From Alkalinema pantanalense (lineage in GTDB: Bacteria; Cyanobacteriota; Cyanobacteriia; Leptolyngbyales; Leptolyngbyaceae), in contig NZ_JBLZFX010000005.1 of NCBI RefSeq assembly GCF_050753345.1, positions 79,158-143,157 on the forward strand: a stretch of DNA of 64,000 nt, read 5' to 3'. Position 1 is the stretch's first letter, and every line of letters starts with the position of its first letter. This document shows, one piece after another, positions 17,261 through 25,031 of the stretch. The notes under the pieces are model-generated. The model was given only the letters and a program-made list of their open reading frames with translations, was not told where the DNA came from and made no database searches. A program made the translations under genes and the position numbers.

Positions 17261-18352
17261 ATGAAAGCCACTGCTCCTTATCTATTAGTGATTGACGATG
17301 AGCCAGACAACTTCGATGTTGTTGAAATTCTTTTGTTTAAAGAGGGCTACCACCTGGAATATATGAATAGTGGCCCCGCTGCCTTAGCCTTCCTAGAAAA
17401 TCACGTTCCCGATGTGATTCTTCTCGATGTCATGATGCCCGAGATGGATGGATTGGAAGTATGCCGTCGGCTCAAAGCGAGTCCCCAATGGCAACATATT
17501 CCCGTAATTATGGTGACTGCACTGAACTCAAAGCAGGATCTCGCCAGTTGCTTAGAAGCAGGAGCAGATGATTTTGTCGGCAAGCCGGTCAATGGGATCG
17601 AATTGCGGGCTAGGGTACGATCGATGTTGCGAATTAAGCAGCAATATGACGAGTTACAGCATTTATTGGCCTTAAAAGAAGATTCCTTACAACTGCGGGA
17701 AGACATGTCCAACATGATTGTGCACGACTTGCGTAATCCTCTGTCAACGATCGTCTTAGCATGCGACATTTTGGAAATGGCAGGTGTACAAGACAAACAG
17801 GCCAAGAAAGTCGAACAGATTCGTGGGGCAACCCGTCAATTGGAATGTCTCGTGGATAGTTTATTATTAATGGCCAAACTAGAATCGGGACGACTCGTTC
17901 TCAATCCTAGCGACCTTGATGTAGAACATCTCTGCCAGCAAGTCGCCTCAGAATTCGAAGAAATTGCCACCCAAAAAGGAGTCAAAGTAATTATCAATCA
18001 TCCACCCCACAAAAAACTAGTCTGCCTTGATCCGCTGTTAATTCAACGAGTTTTAGATAATTTAGTATCTAATGCAATCAAGTTTTCTCCCTACGATAGT
18101 CAAGTTACGATCGACGTTAATTATCCCGAGGAAGTCCAAGTTCAAATTCACGTTAAAGACACCGGTCGGGGAGTGAGTGAAGAGTTAAAGGAACGTCTAT
18201 TTCAAAAATATGAAGTCGGCGAAGGGTTCCAAGGCGTGAAGCAAACAGGTTTGGGGTTAGCCTTTTGCAAAATGGCGATCGAAGCCCATGGAGGACGGAT
18301 TTCCTTGGATGCCAACGAGCCTAAGGGCTCCATCTTTACGGTTGCTATTTAG
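17261..18352 (+). CDS. Receiver-histidine kinase (REC-HisKA-HATPase)
   Basis: This is a second inverse hybrid, 363 residues. The receiver has acidic residues DDE near 12-14, phospho-acceptor Asp56 (ILLDVMMPEMDG) and the C-terminal Lys (DDFVGKPVNG). A coiled-coil linker leads to HisKA with His155 in IVHDLRNPLSTI (the HDLRNPL variant) and a HATPase domain (LDNLVSNAIKFS, DTGRGV, QTGLGLAFCKMA). It starts 39 bp after the large hybrid kinase, so the two are probably cotranscribed and the C-terminal receiver of the former may exchange phosphate with this protein. ATG 17261 is close to the receiver core. The output partner is not obvious from sequence. Confidence 0.87.
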   Translation: MKATAPYLLVIDDEPDNFDVVEILLFKEGYHLEYMNSGPAALAFLENHVPDVILLDVMMPEMDGLEVCRRLKASPQWQHIPVIMVTALNSKQDLASCLEAGADDFVGKPVNGIELRARVRSMLRIKQQYDELQHLLALKEDSLQLREDMSNMIVHDLRNPLSTIVLACDILEMAGVQDKQAKKVEQIRGATRQLECLVDSLLLMAKLESGRLVLNPSDLDVEHLCQQVASEFEEIATQKGVKVIINHPPHKKLVCLDPLLIQRVLDNLVSNAIKFSPYDSQVTIDVNYPEEVQVQIHVKDTGRGVSEELKERLFQKYEVGEGFQGVKQTGLGLAFCKMAIEAHGGRISLDANEPKGSIFTVAI

Positions 18353-18391
18353 CATTACCGTTCCGCGTTCCCCTTCAGCACTGCCGTTTAG

Positions 18392-18413
18392 TTAGGATGA
18401 AATTAGGATGAAG
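18392..18413 (+). promoter_or_regulatory. 11-bp direct repeat before small secreted protein gene
   Basis: TTAGGATGAAA and TTAGGATGAAG are adjacent (18392-18402, 18403-18413), about 80 bp before the gene at 18496. Spacing of one helical turn resembles OmpR/PhoB-type half-sites. An OmpR-type regulator is encoded just downstream. A link between them is conjecture. Confidence 0.35.
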
Positions 18414-18495
18414 TAATTTCTCGGGTTTGTAAAGGGTTCATCTAGTTTTCCACCTTTGACAGTCACACTAACAGCATAGGATTCAAGTCACGCCC

Positions 18496-18681
18496 ATGCT
18501 GTTACAAAAAAACTTCTATCAAGCAGGTTTAGTTGCAATTGTTGCGATCGCTACAATCCTTACAGGCGGAGTTGTTTTTGCATTGAAGGTGCCCAGTGAA
18601 GCCAGTGACTCGCAAGGCTGTGGGAACAGTCAAGTGTTTCGTGTCAGTGATCAACAGTGTTACTCACTTCAGGGAGAGTAG
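18496..18681 (+). CDS. Small secreted protein with two cysteines, hypothetical
   Basis: The 61-residue product has a clear signal peptide: a short basic start (MLLQKNFY), a hydrophobic stretch (about 10-29, AGLVAIVAIATILTGGVVFA) and a likely cut after VFA. The mature part is about 30 residues, with two Cys (QGCGNSQVF and DQQCYS) that could form one disulfide. I do not recognise the family. It sits between a receiver-kinase and an OmpR-type regulator inside the signalling island, preceded by an 11-bp direct repeat, so it may be a regulated target or signal peptide. That is inference from position only. The ribosome binding site is weak. Confidence 0.5.
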   Translation: MLLQKNFYQAGLVAIVAIATILTGGVVFALKVPSEASDSQGCGNSQVFRVSDQQCYSLQGE

Positions 18682-18768
18682 TTTCTATCAATAAAATATA
18701 GGAATTTACTAGTTTCTGAAATGAATATGGTGCCCATAATGTAGTTACAATTCGTGTTGATAAATAGT

Positions 18769-19875
18769 ATGAGAATTCTAATTATTGAAGATAATCAAGA
18801 TCTGGCCACACAATTTGTGGATGCCCTATCTGAACAGCACTATCTCATCGATACCGCCCAGGATGGCTTGATAGGGTGGGAAATGCTACAAGCTGTGGAA
18901 TATGACTTGATTATCCTTGATGTCATGCTACCTCGACTGGATGGAATTACATTGTGTCGTAAGTTGCGCGAAGAGGGTCAGTTAATTCCCGTGCTCATGC
19001 TCACAGCTCGCGGCACGAGCCACGATCAGATTATTGGCTTGGACTCTGGGGCTGATGATTACTTAGTCAAACCCGTGCGGCTCGCAGAATTAAATGCCCG
19101 CGTTCGTGCCTTATTACGCCGTGGACAGCAGCTTCCCATGTCGTCTGTCCTAGAAATCGGTAAATTACGTCTCGACCCCTGTGCCTGTGAGGTTTCCTAT
19201 GAGGGTAAACCTTTGGCCATGCGTCCTAAAGAATTAGCGTTATTAGAATTATTTCTCCGTCATCCTCAGCGGTTGTTTAGTCGAGGGGCAATAATTAATC
19301 AACTCTGGTCATTTGAGCATGAACTGCCTGAAGAAAATACTGTGAAATCTCACATTAAGGGATTACGCCAAAAATTGAAAACCGTTGGGATGGAAGATCT
19401 CATCGAAACTGTGTACGGTCTGGGGTATCGATTGAACACAGCCTTTGCTACGATCGCACCTCAGGACTCTTCTCTTCCATTAGAGCCAGCAACACCTGTA
19501 GCAGAATCCGAAGTCATTCCTGAAGCCATCAGTTTATTGATTGTAGAAGAACAACGGGCGATCGCCGAACAAATTGCGCAACAGGTGGAATTGCAAGGTT
19601 GGAAACCCTACATCACAGCCAACCCAACGGAAGCAAAACCTGTTTTGGACTGGTTAGCACCCAAGGCAGTCGTCATTAGTACCAATTTCTTAAATTCCGG
19701 TGAGGAAACGCTGCCCTTTGTCTTTCACTTGTTAGAACACCACAAAGACCTAGCTATTTTTATTTACAACAATCAAACCATTCTCGACCGTTGGCAGTTA
19801 ATGGCCTGTACACCCATGTTGCCAGAAGGGGAATGCCTAAAAGCCCTGACCCAGGGCTTAATAGCTCAATCCTAA
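18769..19875 (+). CDS. OmpR/PhoB-type response regulator with an extra C-terminal receiver-like domain
   Basis: From ATG 18769 the protein has 368 residues. Residues 1-120 are a receiver (acidic ED at 7-8, phospho-acceptor Asp51 in IILDVMLPRLDG, Lys in YLVKPVRL). Residues about 128-222 are an OmpR-type winged helix (MRPKELALLELFLRHP, ENTVKSHIKGLRQKL, VYGLGYRL). After a linker, residues about 245-365 form a second receiver-like fold starting SLLIVEEQRAIAEQ. The position expected for phospho-acceptor Asp reads VVISTNF, so it lacks Asp and is probably a pseudo-receiver for dimerisation or ligand binding. A GTG at 18754 gives five more residues but the receiver starts naturally at MRILIIED. Downstream is a hairpin (19921-19968). 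Confidence 0.85.
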   Translation: MRILIIEDNQDLATQFVDALSEQHYLIDTAQDGLIGWEMLQAVEYDLIILDVMLPRLDGITLCRKLREEGQLIPVLMLTARGTSHDQIIGLDSGADDYLVKPVRLAELNARVRALLRRGQQLPMSSVLEIGKLRLDPCACEVSYEGKPLAMRPKELALLELFLRHPQRLFSRGAIINQLWSFEHELPEENTVKSHIKGLRQKLKTVGMEDLIETVYGLGYRLNTAFATIAPQDSSLPLEPATPVAESEVIPEAISLLIVEEQRAIAEQIAQQVELQGWKPYITANPTEAKPVLDWLAPKAVVISTNFLNSGEETLPFVFHLLEHHKDLAIFIYNNQTILDRWQLMACTPMLPEGECLKALTQGLIAQS

Positions 19876-19920
19876 ATAGGAATGAGTTCATGACTGGCTG
19901 GACTCTAGTTGCATCAACCG

Positions 19921-19968
19921 TTTCCCAATCAATCCAATCAATCCAATCAATCCTGATCGATTGGGAAA
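19921..19968 (+). terminator. Long hairpin after response regulator gene
   Basis: TTTCCCAATCAATC (19921-19934) pairs with GATCGATTGGGAAA (19955-19968), 13 of 14 positions matching. The loop is made of CAATC-type short repeats. No strong T-run follows, so it could be a terminator or an mRNA-stabilising stem. Confidence 0.45.
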
Positions 19969-20085
19969 TAGACTCTGAGTCATCACGCTTAATCTTGCTC
20001 CATGGCAACTTGTCTACAGCAAGACTCACCCAATGCTGAAAATTGTCCTTCCAAGGACGGAGTTAACTGACTTGACTGGGTTAGC

Positions 20086-20379
20086 TTACTTCACTTGGGT
20101 GGAATCTACATCCACAGTTGTTTGCTGATCGTCGGTCACAGCTTCTTCTGTACTCAAACGTCGATCGCGGAATTCCTGGAGCGCTGCCGTCAATTCAGTC
20201 ACCAATAACGTAATCAATAATCCATCATCAATCCAACCCACGATCGGAAACAGATCCGTCCATAAATTCGGGGGACTGATTAAATACGCGATCGATGCCA
20301 CCACAATCAACCAGCGGTATTTAGAATTACGAACGAGTTGGCGATAAACATCAGCTAACACTTGGGTCGGAAGTTTCAT
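20086..20379 (-). CDS. DUF1232 (YkvA-like) small membrane protein
   Basis: The 97-residue protein matches the DUF1232/YkvA pattern: a basic amphipathic start, then KYRWLIVVASIAYLISPPNL, then DLFPIVGWIDDGLLITLLVT, which carries the typical D-x-x-P-x-x-x-x-x-D-D core and forms one hydrophobic hairpin. The C-terminus is polar and acidic (STEEAVTDDQQTTVDVDSTQ). The molecular role of the family is not established. It stands alone, converging on the response regulator gene. ATG at 20379 begins just before the conserved part. Confidence 0.8.
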   Translation of the reverse strand: MKLPTQVLADVYRQLVRNSKYRWLIVVASIAYLISPPNLWTDLFPIVGWIDDGLLITLLVTELTAALQEFRDRRLSTEEAVTDDQQTTVDVDSTQVK

Positions 20380-21009
20380 AATTAAGAGTCAGAGATAGGA
20401 TTTGGCATACTTTTGACCGATATACCCTGGATGATCGTGATGATCGGCATATTTGAACGGATCAATAGATTGCAAATGAATGCTTCAAAGCTAGTCTAAA
20501 ACCCCATTCTGTGGCTATCTATCTACTATTAACAGCCCCAAAAGGAGGATTGCCCTCCATAGTGTCAGATTTTTGTCAAAACGGACGATAACCTTGGTTT
20601 TGGATCAACCTTGGCTCTAGATTACAAATGCCTTTCTTAATGTCTGCCATGATTGTTGAGGAACTCGCCAAGCTTATCAATGAGTGGCTAGGAGACTACG
20701 AAATGGTTTGCGCTGCTGGTTGCGCTGCTGGTTTGTGGGTTGATGTGCACCTTCACGCTTCACAGATCCTGCCAGATATTTTTCAGACTTCTACAACGAC
20801 GACTTCACCAACGCTCCACCAACGCTCCATTAATACCCCATCAATGACCTATCGATCCTCTCCATTGTTTCAGCCAATGTATGCCGTTATAGATTTCGAT
20901 ATATATCACAAAGTGTCACTTTTGTTCAAGATGACACATTTTTTCATAAAAACCATGGATATAGTAGAAATTAACTGGATCCTTGATTTTTAATGGTGAG
21001 AAAAGCACT
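20380..21009. other. Intergenic region with an inverted repeat, no credible gene
   Basis: A 121-codon plus frame (20628-20993) exists but has low-complexity text, no ribosome binding site and no recognisable domain, so I do not call it. GTGTCA at 20913-20918 and TGACAC at 20932-20937 form a perfect spaced palindrome (13-nt gap) about 75-95 bp before the cupin gene, a possible operator. Confidence 0.4.
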
Positions 21010-21450
21010 ATGGGACTCACAAAGCAGGTAGAAATTCGCACGCTAGATTCAATAAAAGGCGGAATGGCTGAGTTTTATACCCCTCAGTCTAGTCATGAAA
21101 CGATGTTAGTGAGTGTGGCAGCAGGCGCGATCGACGATTTGTTTGTCCATCGCTCTCAAACCGATCAACTTTTAGTAGTACGGGGCAGTTTTGTTCTCGT
21201 GGTTCTACAAAATCGTCGCTATCAATACATTCCCCTCAGCGAAACCCACCCAGTTGTTGTCACTATTCCCCCAGGTGTGCCCCATGGCGCAATTAATCCA
21301 AGCCAGGAACCTTGCGTCTTAGTCAATGCAGTGTTACGTCATAGTGCTCCCTACGATCGAGACTATGTCCCTCTACGACGCCCCTTTCCCTACGACTTAA
21401 ACGTAGCCCATCGCCAGCTAGAAGACCTACGATGCAGAAAAATTGCCTAG
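21010..21450 (+). CDS. Cupin-fold protein, sugar-epimerase-like
   Basis: From ATG 21010 (GGTGAG about 10 nt upstream) the protein has 146 residues with a single cupin barrel. SVAAGAIDDLFVHRSQTDQLLVVRGSF corresponds to cupin motif 1 and VTIPPGVPHGAINPS to motif 2. The metal ligands of classic cupins are only partly evident (His in VHRSQTD, His in GVPHG). It resembles the dTDP-4-dehydrorhamnose 3,5-epimerase-like or WxcM-like cupins, but no sugar nucleotide gene is adjacent. It sits between the two-component genes, followed 283 bp later by a LuxR-type regulator. Substrate unknown. Confidence 0.65.
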   Translation: MGLTKQVEIRTLDSIKGGMAEFYTPQSSHETMLVSVAAGAIDDLFVHRSQTDQLLVVRGSFVLVVLQNRRYQYIPLSETHPVVVTIPPGVPHGAINPSQEPCVLVNAVLRHSAPYDRDYVPLRRPFPYDLNVAHRQLEDLRCRKIA

Positions 21451-21733
21451 GATACAGCAAACAACAAGGCATCCAGTGTAGGATCGAATAGATTGAGGGT
21501 CTAACGGATTGACGATCTAATGAATCGAGCCTAATCCATTATTGATCGATTCAATTTGTCACCAATCCATGGATGGGTGAGGAAGATCTAGGAAGCGCTC
21601 ACTATGTAAATTTAGATTTCTCTAGGCAAACTTGTCACAGAGTTACGCTAAATTGCGACACAAACTGTGAATTCTCCCCTACTAGGTTCTCTGAAAGGTT
21701 TATCCTGGGATTAGGCTTTATCTACGCCATCCC

Positions 21734-22441
21734 ATGCCTTTGACAATTTTAGTTGCAGAAGACGACCCTGGGACAAGGCTCTCGGTAAGCGATTACTTAG
21801 AGTCACAGGGCTATATTGTGTTCAGTGCGGACAATGGCAAGGATGCGCTCACCCTTGCCCAAGCCCATCATCCCCACCTAATGATTACCGACATCGCCAT
21901 GCCTCAGATGGATGGCTATGAACTCGTTCGCCAAGTACGTCGATCGCTGGATATGCGCCTGCTACCGATTATCTTTTTAACTGGCAAAGCAGATGTCCCC
22001 CATCGCGTGTTGGGCTATCAACTAGGATGTGATGTCTACTTGCAAAAGCCCTTTGAATTTACCGAGCTCAGTGCAATTATTCGCAATTTGCTCGATCGGA
22101 CGCAGATTTTGATGGATTGGAAACTGAGCCAAGAGTCTGGCAGCTTAGGACGTAATCCCAATCGGGATCCCTCTCAGCAACAGACGTTTACATCAATGAA
22201 CAGTAATGGTTCCACCCAAAACTTTTCGCTCAACCTATCAAACCACCTAGAATTCAGCCAACGGGAACAGGAAGTCCTAAAATTACTGAGCAAAGGCTTA
22301 TCCAATATTCAAATTGGTGAACGCCTACACCTGAGTCCCCGCACGATCGAGAAACATGTCAGCAGTCTTCTCCGTAAAACGAGTACAGGTAACCGGGCCG
22401 AACTAGTTCGCTATGCAGTAGAACACCATTTGGTCATCTAG
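21734..22441 (+). CDS. NarL/LuxR-type response regulator
   Basis: The 235-residue protein has a receiver (EDD at 9-11, phospho-acceptor Asp53 in MITDIAMPQMDG, Lys in YLQKPFEF), a Gln/Ser/Asn-rich linker (about 130-165) and a C-terminal LuxR-type helix-turn-helix (FSQREQEVLKLLSKGLSN, then SPRTIEKHVSSLLRK). It is a transcription factor probably phosphorylated by one of the kinases encoded at 10-18 kb. The receiver lies nearest cyanobacterial RpaB/NblR-independent orphan regulators in form, so a specific target cannot be named. ATG at 21734 starts four residues before the core strand. Confidence 0.87.
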   Translation: MPLTILVAEDDPGTRLSVSDYLESQGYIVFSADNGKDALTLAQAHHPHLMITDIAMPQMDGYELVRQVRRSLDMRLLPIIFLTGKADVPHRVLGYQLGCDVYLQKPFEFTELSAIIRNLLDRTQILMDWKLSQESGSLGRNPNRDPSQQQTFTSMNSNGSTQNFSLNLSNHLEFSQREQEVLKLLSKGLSNIQIGERLHLSPRTIEKHVSSLLRKTSTGNRAELVRYAVEHHLVI

Positions 22442-22534
22442 CAATTGATCCTCTAGCAATCGATGAGATGATCGATTGGTCATTTAACCGTTTTGCTATC
22501 TAACGTGAGTTTTGATATTTAGCACGAGTTCTCT

Positions 22535-23032
22535 TTAAGGCAGTTGGATTTTGCCAGTTTCTCTCAAATGATCTAGTAAACCAGAGCAAGCATCCATCAG
22601 CAAATCAATCACAAAGTTAAATCCTGCTTCTCCGCCGTAATAGGGATCGGGAACTTCTTTGAGGTCATGCTTTGTACAAAATTCGCACATTAAGCGTAAT
22701 TTATCCCGGTACTGACTTTGACGATCTAAGTAATAGAGATTTTCGTAGTTATCCTGATCCATCGCTAAAATCAGGTCAAATTCATCAAAATCATAGGGTT
22801 GGAACTGCCTTGCCCGCCCCTTAAGTTCAATACCAAGTTGCCGTTGCGCCGCTAAATTCATCCGCCGATCGGGGGGGCTGCCAATGTGATAACTGGAAGT
22901 TCCTGCGGAATCGCATTCAATAAAATCGCCTAATCCCTGCTGTTCAATCAGGTAATTCATAATATTTTCAGCAGAGGGCGATCGGCAAATATTGCCTAAA
23001 CAAACAAACAACAAGCGATAGGAAGCAGCCAT
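22535..23032 (-). CDS. Low molecular weight protein-tyrosine phosphatase
   Basis: The P-loop C-x5-R reads CLGNICRSP, with catalytic Cys11 and Arg17 in the 165-residue protein. The general-acid Asp lies in EVPDPYYGG. Length and order fit the arsenate-reductase-like LMW-PTP family. Such phosphatases remove phosphate from protein tyrosine and regulate exopolysaccharide or stress proteins; the Synechocystis member has also been tied to phycobiliprotein and photosystem control. It is the last of a loose minus-strand series with ybaB, murB and murC, separated from ybaB by 280 bp including a hairpin. Confidence 0.93.
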   Translation of the reverse strand: MAASYRLLFVCLGNICRSPSAENIMNYLIEQQGLGDFIECDSAGTSSYHIGSPPDRRMNLAAQRQLGIELKGRARQFQPYDFDEFDLILAMDQDNYENLYYLDRQSQYRDKLRLMCEFCTKHDLKEVPDPYYGGEAGFNFVIDLLMDACSGLLDHLRETGKIQLP

Positions 23033-23199
23033 GGGTACAACGATTCCCCCTCAGTGAAGCAACTGCGCTCAGACAAATTTCGTTCAGATAAATAACAAGC
23101 TACAAACAACTCAGCTTAAAGCAACTCAGCCAAACTTAGCTGTTATCAATTAGCGTACTACCGCAATCATGCTATCAATCGATCTATGCCATCACATAG

Positions 23200-23226
23200 T
23201 AAAGACGTGCCCCAGACACGTCTTTA
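23200..23226. terminator. Perfect 10-bp hairpin between ybaB and the phosphatase gene
   Basis: TAAAGACGTG, a 7-nt loop (CCCCAGA), then CACGTCTTTA: a perfect stem. No T-run follows on either strand, so it could be a terminator for ybaB or an operator or mRNA stem. Confidence 0.4.
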
Positions 23227-23314
23227 TGCAGCCTATGCAGCAAAGTTATACAGTGTGATAACGGACTATGCATCATCACGCCATGATCAAGCCAGGGTGA
23301 TCAAGCCAGCGCAA

Positions 23315-23662
23315 TCAACCGAACCCTGGCAAATTCAAGCCCCCGGTTAATTCTTCCATCCGTTCGCGCATGGTTGCAGTAGATTTTTCATAGGCATCCT
23401 TCATCGCTGCCATCACAAGATCCGAAAGCATATCAGCCCCTTCGTTCATTGCTTCTGGCGAAATCTCAACGCGGCGTGGCTCTTGGTTCCCACTCATGTA
23501 AACCTTGACCAGCCCACCCTGAGCAATGCCTTCGATTTCCATTTGCTCCAAGTCTTCTTGAAGCTGTTTTGCACCTTCTTGAACTTGCTGAGCCTTTTTA
23601 ATTGCTTCAGTCAGTTCCTTCATCTTACCGAGACCGAAGCCAAATCCCTGTCCTTGTGCCAT
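23315..23662 (-). CDS. YbaB/EbfC family nucleoid-associated protein
   Basis: The 115-residue protein has the family layout: a Gly/Gln-rich start (MAQGQGFGFGLGKM), a coiled helix (LTEAIKKAQQVQEGAKQLQE), the motif EGIAQGGLVKVYMSGNQEP, and a helix ending in MRERMEELTGGLNLPGFG. YbaB dimers are shaped like tweezers and bind DNA. In many bacteria the gene sits by dnaX/recR; here it sits downstream of murB, an arrangement seen in cyanobacteria. Start and length are typical. Confidence 0.92.
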   Translation of the reverse strand: MAQGQGFGFGLGKMKELTEAIKKAQQVQEGAKQLQEDLEQMEIEGIAQGGLVKVYMSGNQEPRRVEISPEAMNEGADMLSDLVMAAMKDAYEKSTATMRERMEELTGGLNLPGFG

Positions 23663-23865
23663 AAATTCTCACGCAGGTACGAGTTGAGCAGCCTCCATTA
23701 TGCCACCGATCGGAAATTGTGCAGGAGGAACTCAAGACTATTCGCAATCTCAAATAGATCTATATCAGCAGAACTCTCCCTCTAGAACGCAAGCAATTCC
23801 CTTGAGTAGCTAGAGGAAAAATTAGCTGCAAGAAAAGTGAGTTAAAGAGGAAGCACTATTCTCCC

Positions 23866-24870
23866 TTAAGCGGCTTGGAACTCACCCAAAATCCGAACTT
23901 CTGGTTCCAACCGTAATGACCACTGCTGTTCAACACGACGCTGCACATGGTGAATTAACCGGAAGATATCTGTTGCTGTAGCCTCTCCGCAGTTGAGGAT
24001 AAAGTTGGCATGGCGTTCAGCGACCTTAGCACCCCCAATTTGATAGCCTTTCAGCCCTGCCTGCTCAATCAGCCAGCCAGCTTTATAGGCTTCGGGGTTA
24101 CGAAACACACTGCCACAACTGGGTCGATCGTAGGGCTGGGTACTGTGGCGTTGGTTGAGATGATAGTCTGTGTCTCTCCGCACGTCCACTGGATTAAATC
24201 CAGGTTGCATTTGGAACGTCGCTTGGGTTACTAGCCGTCCTCCCCCTTGCAAGTTCGAAGTCCGATAGCGATAGGCCAATTGATCTGCCTTCAGGACTTC
24301 ACAACTCCCATCCATGTTCAACACTTGGACTTCTACCAAAATGTCAGAAATGCAACCCCCATGCGCTCCTGCATTCATCACGACAGAACCTCCGATCGTG
24401 CCCGGAATGCCCACAGCCCATTCTAATCCCCGCCAGCCCCGTTTTGCGACCCGTTGCGCCAGAAGAGGCAACATTGTTCCAGCTCCGACAGTCAGCAACC
24501 CATTCTCTTCGTCAAAGATCACTTGCTTCAGGTGTCGTGTACCTACCACAAGCCCCGGCAAACCCCGATCGCTAATCAATAGGTTTGACCCCGCACCCAG
24601 CAAGGTGATTGGGATATTCCGATCAAGTGCCCAAGCAAGGCTCAGTTGCAACTCCTGCACCGAATGGGGAGCAACATACCACTCAGCAGGGCCACCCACT
24701 TGAAAAGAAGTCAAAGTTGAAAGTAGAACATTAGACTTAATCAAACAGTCTGTACCAGGGAAACTCACGGTCTTGTCAAGCAGAATTGAACTGAGAGAAG
24801 GTGAATAACGGAGACTAGCAGGTGCTCCCAGCTCATCAACCGTGGGCAGGGGGTTCCGAGAAAGCGTCAT
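23866..24870 (-). CDS. murB: UDP-N-acetylmuramate dehydrogenase
   Basis: MurB reduces UDP-GlcNAc-enolpyruvate to UDP-MurNAc with NADPH and FAD in peptidoglycan synthesis. The 334-residue protein has the FAD-binding segment LLGAGSNLLISDRGLPGLV, GIPGTIGGSVVMNAGAHG, the catalytic Ser in RPSCGSVFRNP, and the C-terminal Glu in LRLEPEVRILGEF. It is a type with the YRYRTSN segment. It follows murC by 160 bp in the same direction, the usual cyanobacterial pair. The N-terminus before TSFQVGGPAEW is about 55 residues, longer than in many MurB proteins, so a later start is possible. Confidence 0.95.
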   Translation of the reverse strand: MTLSRNPLPTVDELGAPASLRYSPSLSSILLDKTVSFPGTDCLIKSNVLLSTLTSFQVGGPAEWYVAPHSVQELQLSLAWALDRNIPITLLGAGSNLLISDRGLPGLVVGTRHLKQVIFDEENGLLTVGAGTMLPLLAQRVAKRGWRGLEWAVGIPGTIGGSVVMNAGAHGGCISDILVEVQVLNMDGSCEVLKADQLAYRYRTSNLQGGGRLVTQATFQMQPGFNPVDVRRDTDYHLNQRHSTQPYDRPSCGSVFRNPEAYKAGWLIEQAGLKGYQIGGAKVAERHANFILNCGEATATDIFRLIHHVQRRVEQQWSLRLEPEVRILGEFQAA

Positions 24871-25031
24871 AGTATTACCGTTGCTGACATCCTAGTAGGA
24901 AAACGAATGAGCGGCTGTCCAAGTGTGTGATGAACTAAAGTGCTGGACAAATCCCTTGGAAAAATCCCTAGAGTCGCCATCCCAACGTCGAGTAAAAATA
25001 TTCCCTCACGTCAGGTGGAAAATCACATCCA

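Noticed and set aside
20628..20993. 121-codon plus-strand frame before the cupin gene
   Set aside because: Low-complexity Thr/Ser/Ala text, no ribosome binding site or domain, and the frame overlaps an apparent regulatory region.
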